NCBI GenBank assembly: GCA_039811185.1
Contig: JBDHYF010000005.1
Span: forward strand, 1-64,000
Source: JAEZDR01 sp039811185
GTDB lineage: Bacteria; Bacteroidota; Bacteroidia; Chitinophagales; Chitinophagaceae
Length of the DNA stretch: 64,000 nt
Reading direction: 5' to 3'
Made by a program: the position numbers and the translations under genes. The notes beneath the pieces were generated by a model. The model had not been told where the DNA came from, did not search any database, and was given only the letters and a program-made list of their open reading frames with translations. This document shows, in pieces, positions 28,001-36,035 of this stretch. Within the stretch, counting starts at the first letter, position 1. The number at the start of each line of letters is the position of its first letter.

Positions 28001-30287
28001 GTCGGCTCCAGGAGTGTATACGCTTACCGCTTATATTCAGGTAACGGGCGATGTGAATCCGAACAACGACACAATCAGCAGGGCCTTTGTACGAGATGCC
28101 GTGTTTGCAGGCACAATCAGCGGACCTACCGTGATGTGCAGCGATGCCACTGAGGGCCCGTCGTTGTCGATCAAGAATTATTCGGCTCTCCAGTATTTAC
28201 AATGGTATGCTGCTGCGGCGGCTTCCGGTCCTTACACGGCTATTGCGGGCGCTGATTCAACATCGGTTAAGATAGCTGCGCCTATCAGCCAGCAAACTTT
28301 CTATATGGCCGTAGCAAGTTGTGGGTTGCAGCGCGATTCTGCCTACTTCACGGTGAACTATTCTAATCCGCAGATCATTTCTGCAGCAGATGTTGAAAGA
28401 TGTGGCCCGGGCAGTGTTACGCTTACCGCAACGGTAGCTGCCGGTCTCGATGTTAACTGGTATGCTACGCCTACCTCAACACAAAAGCTGTTCACCGGTT
28501 CCTCTTTCACCACACCGGCCATTAGCGCTTCTACCACCTATTACGTTTCAGCTGCAACATCAGGCGGCGGCGGATCTACCTCACCGCTGTTAATTACTGA
28601 AATGGACATTGGTACCAACGACGCGCTTGAAATTCAAAATGTTTCTCCGCTTCCTGTAGATGTTACCGGATGGAAAGTATATGTAAACGGCAGCAGTTAC
28701 ACGAATATAAATCTTGTGAACGCCAATGTGCAAACACTTAACGGAGTGATGAATCCAGGTGATATTTTAACGTGGACAGATCAGTCCGGCCAGCCAAACT
28801 ACTGGGGCAGTAACATCCAATGGAATCCGGGCGCCTATCCAACCTTCACGGGATGGGCTGCTATTGTAGATCAGAACGGCGTTTTACGCGATATGGTGTT
28901 TATGAACTGGACGGCGAGCGATATTGCCGCATCTGCCATTTCACTCGGCGGCGTTACCATCAATCCATCAACAGTTTGGAGTGGCGACGGCGTGAACATT
29001 ACAACCGTGGCGGCCACACAGTCCGTATCCAGAAAAGGCACGAAAGCAAACGGAAATGCTTCCGACTTTGTGATTGAACCGCTTTCTGTCGGTACTACCA
29101 ACCCGCAGATGTCGCTACCGTTTTCCGGATTTGGATGCGAAGGCCCACGCGTTGCCGTTACCGCAACAGTGAATGCTGCCGGTAACACGGCCGGAGCTAC
29201 GGGCACAACCGAATGCGTAACCACAGCAGTAAACGGCCTTACAGAGTTTAACTTCACAGATTGCGATCCGATTGCAGTAATTAATCCGGCAGGCGCTGCT
29301 CCTGTTAGCGGCAATGTAACTACTTGTGTAACGGTAGATCTTGGTGTGCAAACAGCCCCTGCCACCGGAGAGCCGTACGTACAACGCCATTACAACATTA
29401 CACCTGTTAGCGCGCCGCAAACAGCAACCTCCAATATTACCCTGTATTTTAAACAGCAGGAATTCGACTCTTTTAATTTGGTAAGAGGCACACTACCCGC
29501 GCTGCCGTCATCAGCGTCTGATGTTGTTGGAATCGCAAACCTCAGAGTTACGCAGTTTAACGGAACAGGAACCGCTCCGGGCAACTACACAGGCACAGCA
29601 ATCTTCATCGATCCTGTTGACCAAAACATCGTATGGAATGCTGCAAGAAGCCGTTGGGAAGTAACCTTCAGCGTAACCGGCTCAGGCGGCTTCTACGTGC
29701 ACACCGGACAGTTTGCGCTGCCGGTTAGGTTGATTGCATTTTCGGGTGAAAACGCAGGCGGAATCAATAAGCTGAAATGGACCACTTCAAGCGAACAAAA
29801 CAGTGCCGGGTTTGGTGTTGAAAAAAGTGAAGATGGCACCCACTTCAAACAAATCGGATATGTGCAAACACTTTCGGAAGGTGGATACAGCAACCAATCC
29901 CTGCATTACGCCTTTAACGATGAAACACCTGGCTACGGCAAAAACTTCTATCGTTTAAAAATGATGAATAAAGACCAAAGCTTCAGCTATAGCAAAACCA
30001 TTCAGTTGGTGAGCAACCGTAAGCTGATTGTGATGAACAAACTTTATCCGAACCCTGCGGTTGCAGATGTTAAGATAGAGGTGGAATCGTTGCAAAAAGA
30101 AACGGTAGAAGTAATGGTGATGGATTTGCAGGGCCGTACGGTAATGGCAAACCAGAAAATGGACTTGACTCCGGGCACCAACACAAAAACGTTGCATGTT
30201 GGCTCCCTTAGCGCGGGTACCTATCTGGTGAAAATTGTTTGTACGGATGGCTGTGAAAACAGTGTGTTTAAATTTGTGAAGCAATAG
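22053..30287 (+). CDS. Giant T9SS cargo with three beta-helix repeats, lamin-tail domain and type A sorting domain
   Basis: A 2744-residue surface or secreted protein with a signal peptide ending at GNAQ. Layout: N-terminal domain shared with the two T9SS paralogues upstream (about 25-225), an Ig-like segment, then three long repeats beginning near residues 322, 879 and 1440. Each has a right-handed parallel beta-helix (SGNLIENN, NNVIRNNKIEDFYY, KNNIIYV rungs) and a GAYEF segment; the first two, and after a break the third, are followed by CARDB-like modules (about 770-870, 1330-1430, 1895-2010). Ig-like repeats, a lamin-tail-like domain (LLITEMDIGTNDALEIQN, near 2190) and a T9SS C-terminal domain (LYPNPAVADVKI) complete it. 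Polysaccharide binding or adhesion is an inference; no lyase catalytic residues could be confirmed. Confidence 0.9.
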   Translation: MKQLYSLAFRAVIALCFLLPAVGNAQTPDFVVTYCSGLPGLGTNTYGPMYSSATANSTSRTAFIYQASELTGISGEDIGSLFFNRYTTSGTIAGPASFKIYLKEVSNSDFGAGALDWATATSGATLVFDGNPAPIAGSSDGWKEFPFIAPFSYSGNGNLAVFTEYKNTNASTAITWNYEYTAPCLSTTNNNTTKYTNNTTGTLPASLSTGNYRRPYIAFDISTPCTTPPTPGDAVLDSGSTCTGKTVKLDVKNGSSGVGQTYVWQTASSGSGPWTDVSTASSASSFRFTVSGGTWYRAAVTCGGNTAYSTPLEVKPLATLPADDYTINAGQPTGGKNFNSISDVANALGCGIAGKVTFTFAPGTIISQRIEIPAIQGASAANTVTFFGNGTQIVHVANNSTERAAIVLNGAKHVIIDSFDVDASGGLFGWGIVLMNGADSNIIRNSKITTNITETSTNYAGIVINGSATGTAASGANGSGNLIENNHIIGGYYGIYAYGSTTSYNKNNVIRNNKIEDFYYSSIYVYGQESALIKGNDLSRPVRTNAGAYNLYAASSNGGVVFDGNISHNLFASGGTASCYGIYLASGTAAKKNLVINNLLYNINTTGTIYGVYGTSLSYVGIYHNTVVIDDQTATAGLTYGMYVYGTTDLNVKNNIIYVNRSGTSAKYNLYFSSTGVTSSNYNVLYMGSTTGSTNAIGYMSSAKTTLSDWQGAGFDANSVALDPMFNGSGDYVPNDLSLNNIGESGLGVTYDITGATRDNPPDPGAYEFSIAGTDASISIVSPVMPATKGLQPVVVSISNTGTTPISSVNISFTDGIVLNSQSFTGLNLAPGTAQNLTFTTQYNVQGITRLTAYINMVNGTPDLSQGNDTSHVSLCFAMKGNYVINQFAIEGDTTFSSFSSFVAALLCGGVEGKVTARVEPGTGPYNERVVIPAIPGATANSPVIIKGNNETIHFNSTVSAERSAIVLDGADHITIDSLYIDVSGGTYGWGILLKGGADSNTIRNNYITTDISSTATNFAGIVSSGSETSATTAGINASGNLIENNIVVGGYYGISLYGSTTDYNLNNIIRNNKVEDFYYYSIYFYGQKDGIVSKNDVSRPSRTNNSSYNIYLSTNGGGNLIEKNKVHNPFGNGTGTTLYSIYLNKGAAGSPNTVANNLIYDITGSNGSLYGIYGTTLDYVNVYHNTIVFDDGASTGGAVYGIYVYGSNELNVKNNIVYISRGGTGTKYNLYYSSTGVTSSNNNVLWNVSTQGTNNIGYFSSAKATFADWQATGYDQNSLNTDPMFIGGGDYTPTNPAVNNTGATGLNITTDINDVTRAAFPDPGAYEFNVTGVDAGISWVSPVTPATMGANPIKVKISNTATAQITSLNLSYTDGLTVETQNFTGLNIAPGTSTDLTFTTPYNITSNTTLTAYINLVNNTVDLSQANDTASASICFALKGNYTINQGGTPGGTNFMSFNELASALNCGGIDSAVVVTVVPGSGPYNERVEFDTIRGSSATNTVTIKGSLEYLNYTAAGSNDRAALVLKGTDFMIIDSLNIDVSAGSYGWGIVLTKGADSNIIRNSNILSDAASTSANYAGIVINGTATGTASSGSNGSGNIIENNLIKGGYYGVYLYGSTTAYNENNIVRNNTIEDYYYYGVYVYGQKGSVISKNNLSRPTRTNASAYNLYLSTNGGNNIIEKNTLRKPFGNNSVTTGFYGIYLNAGVNGSPNKVLNNLIYDIHGSSSGLQYGLYGLSANYTDIYHNTVVLDDASSTGGTTYGMYVYGTAIDLKNNIVYISRGGNGSKYALYFSATGVTSSDNNILYVSSTAGTSGVGYWNTGSTTLSDWQTAHPGHDNNSVSVDPIFSNPSTGEFIPTLSALNNLGTPVGVLTDIRDSARSTVTPDIGAFEYTILTPGLNLMADMIVSPMESDANCYTESETIKIKIRNSSTTAINFANNAAVLTVDVSGPVTQSFTQTINTGTLDSDSTLVVSIPTSVNWSAPGVYTLTAYIQVTGDVNPNNDTISRAFVRDAVFAGTISGPTVMCSDATEGPSLSIKNYSALQYLQWYAAAAASGPYTAIAGADSTSVKIAAPISQQTFYMAVASCGLQRDSAYFTVNYSNPQIISAADVERCGPGSVTLTATVAAGLDVNWYATPTSTQKLFTGSSFTTPAISASTTYYVSAATSGGGGSTSPLLITEMDIGTNDALEIQNVSPLPVDVTGWKVYVNGSSYTNINLVNANVQTLNGVMNPGDILTWTDQSGQPNYWGSNIQWNPGAYPTFTGWAAIVDQNGVLRDMVFMNWTASDIAASAISLGGVTINPSTVWSGDGVNITTVAATQSVSRKGTKANGNASDFVIEPLSVGTTNPQMSLPFSGFGCEGPRVAVTATVNAAGNTAGATGTTECVTTAVNGLTEFNFTDCDPIAVINPAGAAPVSGNVTTCVTVDLGVQTAPATGEPYVQRHYNITPVSAPQTATSNITLYFKQQEFDSFNLVRGTLPALPSSASDVVGIANLRVTQFNGTGTAPGNYTGTAIFIDPVDQNIVWNAARSRWEVTFSVTGSGGFYVHTGQFALPVRLIAFSGENAGGINKLKWTTSSEQNSAGFGVEKSEDGTHFKQIGYVQTLSEGGYSNQSLHYAFNDETPGYGKNFYRLKMMNKDQSFSYSKTIQLVSNRKLIVMNKLYPNPAVADVKIEVESLQKETVEVMVMDLQGRTVMANQKMDLTPGTNTKTLHVGSLSAGTYLVKIVCTDGCENSVFKFVKQ
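23008..27740 (+). repeat. Three-fold internal gene repeat of about 1.7 kb
   Basis: Units begin near 23020, 24690 and 26372 (protein YTINAGQPTGG, YVINQFAIEGD, YTINQGGTPGG) and share long nucleotide similarity, for example around 23480, 25170 and 26840. Spacing is about 1670-1680 bases. Such repeats invite recombination that would change protein length. Confidence 0.8.
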
Positions 30288-30307
30288 TTGATATGCGTTT
30301 TTAGTTA

Positions 30308-30346
30308 CCGACTGCCCTTCCATAACCGGAAGGGCAGTCGGCTTTT
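30308..30346 (+). terminator. Terminator of the giant T9SS cargo gene
   Basis: A perfect 14-bp stem (CCGACTGCCCTTCC with GGAAGGGCAGTCGG) is followed by CTTTT. Confidence 0.9.
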
Positions 30347-30364
30347 ATGAACCCGGGGTTTAGT

Positions 30365-30372
30365 TATTTTTG
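30365..30372 (+). promoter_or_regulatory. -7 element of the CtlX-type gene
   Basis: TATTTTTG matches TAnnTTTG. It contains the in-frame TTG at 30370, which therefore cannot be the start codon; the ATG at 30391 follows a leader of about 13 bases. Confidence 0.55.
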
Positions 30373-30390
30373 AACAAATTACTTCCGAAA

Positions 30391-31317
30391 ATGCAGTTCG
30401 CCGATTCAGTAATTATGGTAAGACCCGCGGCCTTTGGCTACAACACGCAAACAGCCGCCAGCAATGCGTTTCAGCAATCTGCTGCCAACATGCCCGGCGT
30501 ACGAGAAGCTGCCGTGAAAGAGTTTGACAGAATGGTGGAGAAACTTCGTGCATCGGACATTGATGTATTTGTTTGGCAGGATGGAGAACAACCGCAAAAA
30601 CCGGATGCCATCTTTCCAAACAACTGGTTCAGTACGCACCGAAGCGGAAACATTTTTCTTTATCCCATGGAAACCGAGAACAGACGAGCCGAGAGAAGCC
30701 TGCACCTGATACAGGCACTTGAAAACAGGTTTTTAGTGAAAGAGGTGATCGACTTATCGGAAGCGGAAAAGCGCGGCGAAATACTCGAAGGCACCGGCAG
30801 CATTATATTGGATGCAAAAAATAAAGTTGCGTTTGCGGCCTTGTCGTCAAGAACCAGCCGCGCGCTTTTTGAAGACTGGTGTGTGCGGGAAAAGTATAAG
30901 CCGGTGTCTTTCAACGCCACCGATCATGCGGGTAAGGCCATCTATCACACGAATGTCATCATGTGTATCGGACATCGCTTCGCCATAATTTGTTTGGAAT
31001 GCATTCGTAACAAAAGTGAAAGAGCGGCTGTGTACAAACAATTAGTGGCGGGGAAATATTCGGTCGTCGACATTTCGATGGAGCAGGTGAATCATTTTGC
31101 CGGCAACATGCTTCAGCTCACCAATAAATCGGGAAACAAAATTCTTGCGTTATCGCAAACAGCCTATCATGCGCTTACTGCAAAACAACGGCGGCAGATA
31201 GAGCGGTTTACCCGCATGCTGCCACTCGATGTTTCCACTGTTGAAGCGGTTGGCGGCGGGAGCGTAAGGTGTATGCTTGCAGAAAATTTTTTAAGCAAAA
31301 AAAAGCCCGCTGTATAG
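30391..31317 (+). CDS. ctlX: Arginine deiminase-related hydrolase (citrulline utilisation CtlX family)
   Basis: A 308-residue enzyme of the guanidino-group-modifying (amidinotransferase/deiminase) superfamily, predicted cytosolic. The start MQFADSVIMVRPAAFGYN is typical. Active-site features are FPNNWFSTH (Asn and Asp-side pocket), EGTGSI (acidic residue), YHTNVIMCIG (catalytic His) and the nucleophile Cys294 in SVRCMLAE. The family is linked to citrulline or arginine catabolism; the exact substrate is not fixed by sequence. The gene stands alone, convergent with an ABC transporter pair. The ATG at 30391 was chosen over the in-frame TTG at 30370, which lies inside the promoter. Confidence 0.85.
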   Translation: MQFADSVIMVRPAAFGYNTQTAASNAFQQSAANMPGVREAAVKEFDRMVEKLRASDIDVFVWQDGEQPQKPDAIFPNNWFSTHRSGNIFLYPMETENRRAERSLHLIQALENRFLVKEVIDLSEAEKRGEILEGTGSIILDAKNKVAFAALSSRTSRALFEDWCVREKYKPVSFNATDHAGKAIYHTNVIMCIGHRFAIICLECIRNKSERAAVYKQLVAGKYSVVDISMEQVNHFAGNMLQLTNKSGNKILALSQTAYHALTAKQRRQIERFTRMLPLDVSTVEAVGGGSVRCMLAENFLSKKKPAV

Positions 31318-31322
31318 CAGGC
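31297..31322 (-). terminator. Terminator of the ABC transporter operon
   Basis: On the minus strand GCCTGC pairs with GCGGGC across a six-base loop, followed by eight U. It lies inside the last codons of the convergent CtlX gene. Confidence 0.75.
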
Positions 31323-31331
31323 CCGAACTTG

Positions 31332-32636
31332 TTATGAGCGTTTAAACGCCCACTTCGATAATTCTTTCCAACTTGGTTTTTTGCCGTACATTAAAATTCC
31401 TGTGCGGTATATTTTAGCTGCAAGCCAGGTGGTTAGTAAAAATCCTGCAATCAGCAACCCATAGCTCAGGAAAACCTGCCACAGCGGCGGGTTGTAAGGC
31501 AGGCGCGCCATCATTACAATAGGCGAGGTGAGGGGGAACATACTTCCAAAAATGGCCAGGCTGCTGTTGGGATCGTTGGCAGCTTTCATCATAATGGCCA
31601 TCCCAAAAACGATCGGCATCATAATAGGGAATAAAAGCGATTGCGCGTCTTGCGGATCTTCGTTCACCGCACTGCCAACGGCAGCAAAAAGGGAAGAATA
31701 TAACAGATAACCGCCCACAAAATAAAACAGAAAACTTCCTGCAATCAACAGAAGCGGGAGTTGTTTAAAGCTCGCCAAAGCTTCTGCCATGGCGCCCGTT
31801 TGCTGGCTGATGTCGGCGCCCGACATTTTCGATTCGGCCATCTGTTGGGCCATCTCCGGACTAAAAACCGACAGCAGCAGCGGCAACATCGATATCAGCA
31901 CAATCCAAATTATGAACTGCAATAAACCTACAGCGCCAATGCCGAGGATTTTACCCATCATTAACTGGAAAGGTTTTACACTGCTGATGATCACTTCCGC
32001 AATACGGCTTACTTTTTCCTCCATCACACCCCGCATCACCATTGTACCATATACAAACAATACAATATAAATAATGAAGCCCGAAACGATTCCGATCAGG
32101 TAGCTGAAGCCGGCAACATTTTCCTTCTCGCTGTCGCCTTCCAGTGTGGGAAACTGTATGCGGTTTTTAGCCTGTATGCTGTCGAGCTGGCCCTGTGTGA
32201 GGTTTAGCGACAGCAGCCTTCTTTTTTCAAGCGCCGAATGGATCCGCTTTTCAATCCTTTCCTGGCTGATAACTCCAATGCTTTCGTTGCTGACAACTTT
32301 CAGGTCGGCGGCCCGCATCACTTTTGTTGAATCGGGCACCAACAGATAAGCAGAGAATTCTTTTTTGCGCAGCTTTTCTTTCAGCGATGCTTCGTTGTAA
32401 TCGTTTACAAACTGAAAATTAATTTTATCATCATCCGATTTTATTTCTCCGTTAAAAAGTTGCGCTTTGTCGGCCACTGCAACCGTTACAACCGAGCCGC
32501 TCTCAACCGAAAAATAAATGATGAGGGCATATAATCCAAAGATTAAAATGGGAAGCCCGATGGTGGTGAGGAGAAAAGTTTTCTTTTTAACGCGTGTTAA
32601 AAATTCGCGTTGTACAACTAAAAATATCTTATTCAT
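31332..32636 (-). CDS. ABC transporter permease (NatB/ABC-2 type)
   Basis: A 434-residue membrane subunit. One N-terminal transmembrane helix (about 20-42) is followed by a large extracytoplasmic domain (about 45-180), then five helices between about 180 and 410, the layout of NatB-type exporters (ABC-2 family 3). The cytoplasmic loop VMRGVMEEKVSRIAEVIISS is the family hallmark that contacts the ATPase. It follows its ATPase gene by 18 bases on the minus strand. The NatAB family exports sodium in Bacillus, but this type is also used for other substrates, so the cargo is undetermined. Confidence 0.9.
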   Translation of the reverse strand: MNKIFLVVQREFLTRVKKKTFLLTTIGLPILIFGLYALIIYFSVESGSVVTVAVADKAQLFNGEIKSDDDKINFQFVNDYNEASLKEKLRKKEFSAYLLVPDSTKVMRAADLKVVSNESIGVISQERIEKRIHSALEKRRLLSLNLTQGQLDSIQAKNRIQFPTLEGDSEKENVAGFSYLIGIVSGFIIYIVLFVYGTMVMRGVMEEKVSRIAEVIISSVKPFQLMMGKILGIGAVGLLQFIIWIVLISMLPLLLSVFSPEMAQQMAESKMSGADISQQTGAMAEALASFKQLPLLLIAGSFLFYFVGGYLLYSSLFAAVGSAVNEDPQDAQSLLFPIMMPIVFGMAIMMKAANDPNSSLAIFGSMFPLTSPIVMMARLPYNPPLWQVFLSYGLLIAGFLLTTWLAAKIYRTGILMYGKKPSWKELSKWAFKRS

Positions 32637-32654
32637 AATTGGTTTCGGTTAAGC

Positions 32655-33602
32655 TTACTGATATTGTTTTTCAAACGATCTGGAAACGGCTTTTGTTCCT
32701 TCTACAAGTGTGATAAAGATGTCGTTTAAAGAAGGCAGCACTTCATTAAATGATGCGATAGACAAATTTTGCTGAATGAAATATTGAAGCACCTCATTGT
32801 TGGTTACGCCGTCGGGTACCTGTAACACCACTTCCTGCCTGCCTGCCTTCTTCACTGTAAATATGGGCGAGGCAAGGCTTTCCGGAAATACAGCGGAGTT
32901 GAACTTTATGTTGAAGACGTGCTCTTTAAATTCCTGCTTCACATCTTGCACCGTACCATCTAAAATTTTCTTTCCCAGGTTTACGAGTACAATCTGATTA
33001 CATATTTCTTCCACCTGCTCCATACGGTGTGTGCTGAAAATAATAGTGCTTCCTTTTCTTGCCAGATTAAAAATCTCATCTTTAATAAGATTGGCATTCA
33101 CAGGGTCGAGGCCGCTGAAAGGCTCATCAAGAATTATCAGTTTCGGCTCATGCATAACTGTGGTAACAAATTGAAGTTTCTGGCTCATTCCTTTACTTAA
33201 ATCTTCTACCTTTTTGTTTGCCCAGCTGTGCATTTCAAATTTATCGAACCAATATTTTATTTTGCTGATGGCATCTTGGCGCGATAAGCCTTTCAGCCGT
33301 GCGAGGTAGATAATCTGATCGGCAATTTTCATCTTTTTATACAGTCCGCGTTCTTCGGGCATGTATCCTATTTGTGAAACATGCTCTAGTGCATTAAAGG
33401 GTTTTCCGTTAAACAAAACGGCTCCTTCATCGGGATAGATGATGCCCGTTATCATACGAAGCAAAGTGGTTTTTCCGGCGCCGTTGGGCCCGAGCAACCC
33501 GAAAATATTGCCTTCGTTTATGGTAAAGCTGATGTCGTCTACAGCTTTGTGCGATGAATAGTGTTTTTTAAGATTTTTCAACTCCAAAATCGCGTCGCTC
33601 AT
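32655..33602 (-). CDS. ABC transporter ATP-binding protein (NatA-like)
   Basis: A 315-residue ATPase: Walker A GPNGAGKTT (about 38-46), Q-loop GYMPEERGLYKKM, signature DLSKGMSQKLQF, Walker B LIILDEPFSGLDP and H-loop STHRMEQ. After about residue 220 is a C-terminal DUF4162-like extension, usual for ATPases paired with ABC-2 permeases. The ERGLY variant of the Q-loop region is characteristic of NatA-like proteins. First gene of a two-gene operon with the permease. Energises export of an unknown substrate. Confidence 0.92.
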   Translation of the reverse strand: MSDAILELKNLKKHYSSHKAVDDISFTINEGNIFGLLGPNGAGKTTLLRMITGIIYPDEGAVLFNGKPFNALEHVSQIGYMPEERGLYKKMKIADQIIYLARLKGLSRQDAISKIKYWFDKFEMHSWANKKVEDLSKGMSQKLQFVTTVMHEPKLIILDEPFSGLDPVNANLIKDEIFNLARKGSTIIFSTHRMEQVEEICNQIVLVNLGKKILDGTVQDVKQEFKEHVFNIKFNSAVFPESLASPIFTVKKAGRQEVVLQVPDGVTNNEVLQYFIQQNLSIASFNEVLPSLNDIFITLVEGTKAVSRSFEKQYQ

Positions 33603-33744
33603 AATGCAGGTTTTTAAGCGAATGAAGGTAAAAGAAATTCGTTCGCAATTCGTAATTTTTGGATATACACGTTATTTCGCTGTATCAGCGGTTTTTTTTA
33701 ACGGCAAGCTTAAAATTCTTATTTTGGTGTAGCAAAACATTTAT

Positions 33745-34734
33745 ATGAAAACATTTTTACCCTTCCTTCTTTTGCTTTTATGCGTTCATGTTTCCGCGCA
33801 AAAAACCACGAGCCCAGCTGTTAACCGAAGCACTAAGTTGATGCTGCCGGTAATGAACGCAGGGAAATGGGGCGTCATCGATCCCGAGGGCAAAGAAACA
33901 ATTGCCTGCCAGTTCGACAAACTGTCGGCTTTTTCTGAAAATCTTGCGCTGGTAAGGTTTGGCGGCAAGTACGGCTTCATTAACTACGACGGTAAATACG
34001 AAATAAACCCTCAGTATCAGGATGCGTACGATTTTTCTGAAGGACTTGCTGCGGTTCGGATCGATGGCAAATGGGGATATATCAATCATTCCGGTGAGTT
34101 TGTGATTCGACCTGTTTTCGACAATGCGCTTTCGTTTAAAGAAGGGAAAGCTCCGGTTAAAGAAAGAAGCCAGTGGGGATACATTAATAAAGAAGGTAAA
34201 ATGCTGATTAATCCGCAGTTTCAGGAAGCCTATCCCTTTCAGGAAAACAGTGCGCTGGTACGCTTTGGCGGGAAATATGGCTTTATTGGGCACGACGGCA
34301 AATACAGTATTGTTCCCACTTTTGATGATGCAAAAGATTTTAAAGAGGGACTGGCTGCCGCAAAAAAATCGGGCAAGTGGGGTTATCTGGATAAGGACGG
34401 CAAGTATGTAATTGCTAACGACTATCAGGAAGCGGAGGCCTTTACCGAAAGCCTGGCTCCGGTAAAGCTTGGCGGTAAATGGGGCTATGTAAACAAAGAG
34501 GGTAAAATTGTGGTGAACCCGCAGTTTACGCTTGCGCTCCCGTTTTCCGAAAATGTAGCCGTGGTGAAGTCGGGGTCTAATTTTGGGTATGTTGACAAGA
34601 ACGGCGTATACACAATTAATCCGCAGTTCAGCGACGCCGCCAACTTTGAAAACGGATATGCACGGGTGAAGGTTTCTGGTAAAATGGCGTATATAAAAAA
34701 GGACGGGAAAATTGTTTGGGTGCAAATAAAATAG
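33745..34734 (+). CDS. WG repeat-containing exported protein
   Basis: A 329-residue protein with a signal peptide ending at HVSAQ. The mature part is built of eight to nine WG repeats of about 36 residues, with cores such as KWGVIDPEGK, KYGFINYDGK, KWGYINHSGE and KWGYVNKEGK, each followed by a PQFxxAxxFxExxAxV hairpin. The last copy is degenerate (KMAYIKKDGK). WG repeats form an open beta structure whose molecular role is poorly known. A possible -7 element TATTTTGG lies at 33720-33727. The gene is divergent from the NatA-like ATPase and stands alone. Confidence 0.92.
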   Translation: MKTFLPFLLLLLCVHVSAQKTTSPAVNRSTKLMLPVMNAGKWGVIDPEGKETIACQFDKLSAFSENLALVRFGGKYGFINYDGKYEINPQYQDAYDFSEGLAAVRIDGKWGYINHSGEFVIRPVFDNALSFKEGKAPVKERSQWGYINKEGKMLINPQFQEAYPFQENSALVRFGGKYGFIGHDGKYSIVPTFDDAKDFKEGLAAAKKSGKWGYLDKDGKYVIANDYQEAEAFTESLAPVKLGGKWGYVNKEGKIVVNPQFTLALPFSENVAVVKSGSNFGYVDKNGVYTINPQFSDAANFENGYARVKVSGKMAYIKKDGKIVWVQIK

Positions 34735-34794
34735 GAAGCCAACGCGGGCTTTTGTTTAAAAATTTCCAATAAAAGCCGATTCTTCAAAATACTG

Positions 34795-34824
34795 TTTGTT
34801 TTGTGGCTGCAACTCCTATCTTTG
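34795..34824 (+). promoter_or_regulatory. Promoter of the atp operon
   Basis: TTTG at 34795-34798 and TATCTTTG at 34817-34824 (spacer 18) match the Bacteroidota promoter. Transcription should begin near 34830, 16 bases before atpB. Confidence 0.65.
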
Positions 34825-34846
34825 CCGCAAATTTCAGAAATAAGCT

Positions 34847-36004
34847 ATGCGTTCTAATCGAATGAAATTCTTGTTGGCAGCGGCTTTCAGCGTTTTTTTC
34901 AGTATTTTTTCCACCTTTGCTATTGCACAAAACAATGGCCATGAGCAGGTAGCCGAAGGGCCCCAGCCCGTTCATGAGTCGGAAACCGAAGAAACAAAAG
35001 GGGTTGATGCCGGCGGAATTTTGATGGGGCACATTTTGGATGCGCACGAGTACCATTTTGCTGATATTAATGGTCATCCGGTTACATTGCCGCTTCCGGT
35101 AATTCTTTACTCACCGCAGAAAGGATTTTCTTTTTTCATGAGTTCCAAGTTGGAGCATGGCCATACGGTTTACAATGGTTATCAGATAATCGATAACAAA
35201 ATTGTGGCCGTTAAGGAAGCAGGGGTTGCCGATGAGAGCATACAGGTTTACGATCTTTCCATTACCCGTAATGTGGCGCAAATGCTTGTGTCCATGATTA
35301 TTCTCATCTGGTTATTTATTTCCATTGCCAACAGTTATAAAAAGCGCGGCATTCATTCTGCTCCCAAAGGCATGCAAAATGCGTTGGAGCCGGTAATCAC
35401 TTTTATTCGCGATGAAGTAGGTAAAGTAAATCTTGGGCACAAGTATGAGAAGTATATGCCTTATTTGCTAACCGTGTTCTTTTTTATATTAATCAATGCG
35501 TTAATGGGGCTTTTGCCCGGGTCGGCAAACGTTACGGGAAACATTGCCTTTACGCTTGTACTGGGTGTAATCTCTCTTTTAGTAATCATCTTCAGCACCA
35601 ACACACATTTTTGGGGTCATATCTTCTGGCCTCCGGGCGTTCCGTTTTTGGTTAAGCTTATTTTGATACCCGTTGAGTTACTCGGTGTATTCATTAAGCC
35701 GGCAGCGCTTATTATTCGTTTGTTTGCCAACATGGTGGGCGGGCACATGATTATTACTTGTTTGTTACTGATGATTTTCATCTTCGCTTCTATAAACACA
35801 TTTGCGGGTATTGGTTTCAGCCCTGTATCAATTGCGTTTACCGTATTCATTTATTTAATTGAATTGCTGGTTGCGTTTATTCAGGCATTCATCTTCACCA
35901 ACCTTACAGCGGTGTTTATAGGGCAGGCTTTTGAAGGCGAACATCACGACGACGAACATCAGGCAGATTTGGGCGTTCAACATCCAAATCCGGTAATTGT
36001 ATAA
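34847..36004 (+). CDS. atpB: F0F1 ATP synthase subunit a
   Basis: A 385-residue membrane subunit forming the proton half-channels. The N-terminus looks like a signal peptide (ending IAIAQ), followed by a roughly 125-residue polar region containing HEYHFADI, a Bacteroidota-specific extension compared with the 270-residue E. coli protein. Five to six membrane helices follow; the conserved LIIRLFANMVGGHM segment holds the essential Arg near residue 290, and the last helix pair contains the usual IELLVAFIQAFIF. It leads the operon atpB-E-F-H-A. A start at the ATG at 34862 (MKFLL) is possible. Confidence 0.95.
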   Translation: MRSNRMKFLLAAAFSVFFSIFSTFAIAQNNGHEQVAEGPQPVHESETEETKGVDAGGILMGHILDAHEYHFADINGHPVTLPLPVILYSPQKGFSFFMSSKLEHGHTVYNGYQIIDNKIVAVKEAGVADESIQVYDLSITRNVAQMLVSMIILIWLFISIANSYKKRGIHSAPKGMQNALEPVITFIRDEVGKVNLGHKYEKYMPYLLTVFFFILINALMGLLPGSANVTGNIAFTLVLGVISLLVIIFSTNTHFWGHIFWPPGVPFLVKLILIPVELLGVFIKPAALIIRLFANMVGGHMIITCLLLMIFIFASINTFAGIGFSPVSIAFTVFIYLIELLVAFIQAFIFTNLTAVFIGQAFEGEHHDDEHQADLGVQHPNPVIV

Positions 36005-36035
36005 TTAAACTTTTCACTAATAAACAACAATCATT

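Noticed and set aside
30370..30390. TTG start for the CtlX-type gene
   Set aside because: The TTG lies inside the TATTTTTG promoter element; the ATG at 30391 begins the conserved sequence.
33778..34725. 315-residue minus-strand frame opposite the WG-repeat gene
   Set aside because: Its periodic pattern is just the reverse reading of the WG repeats.
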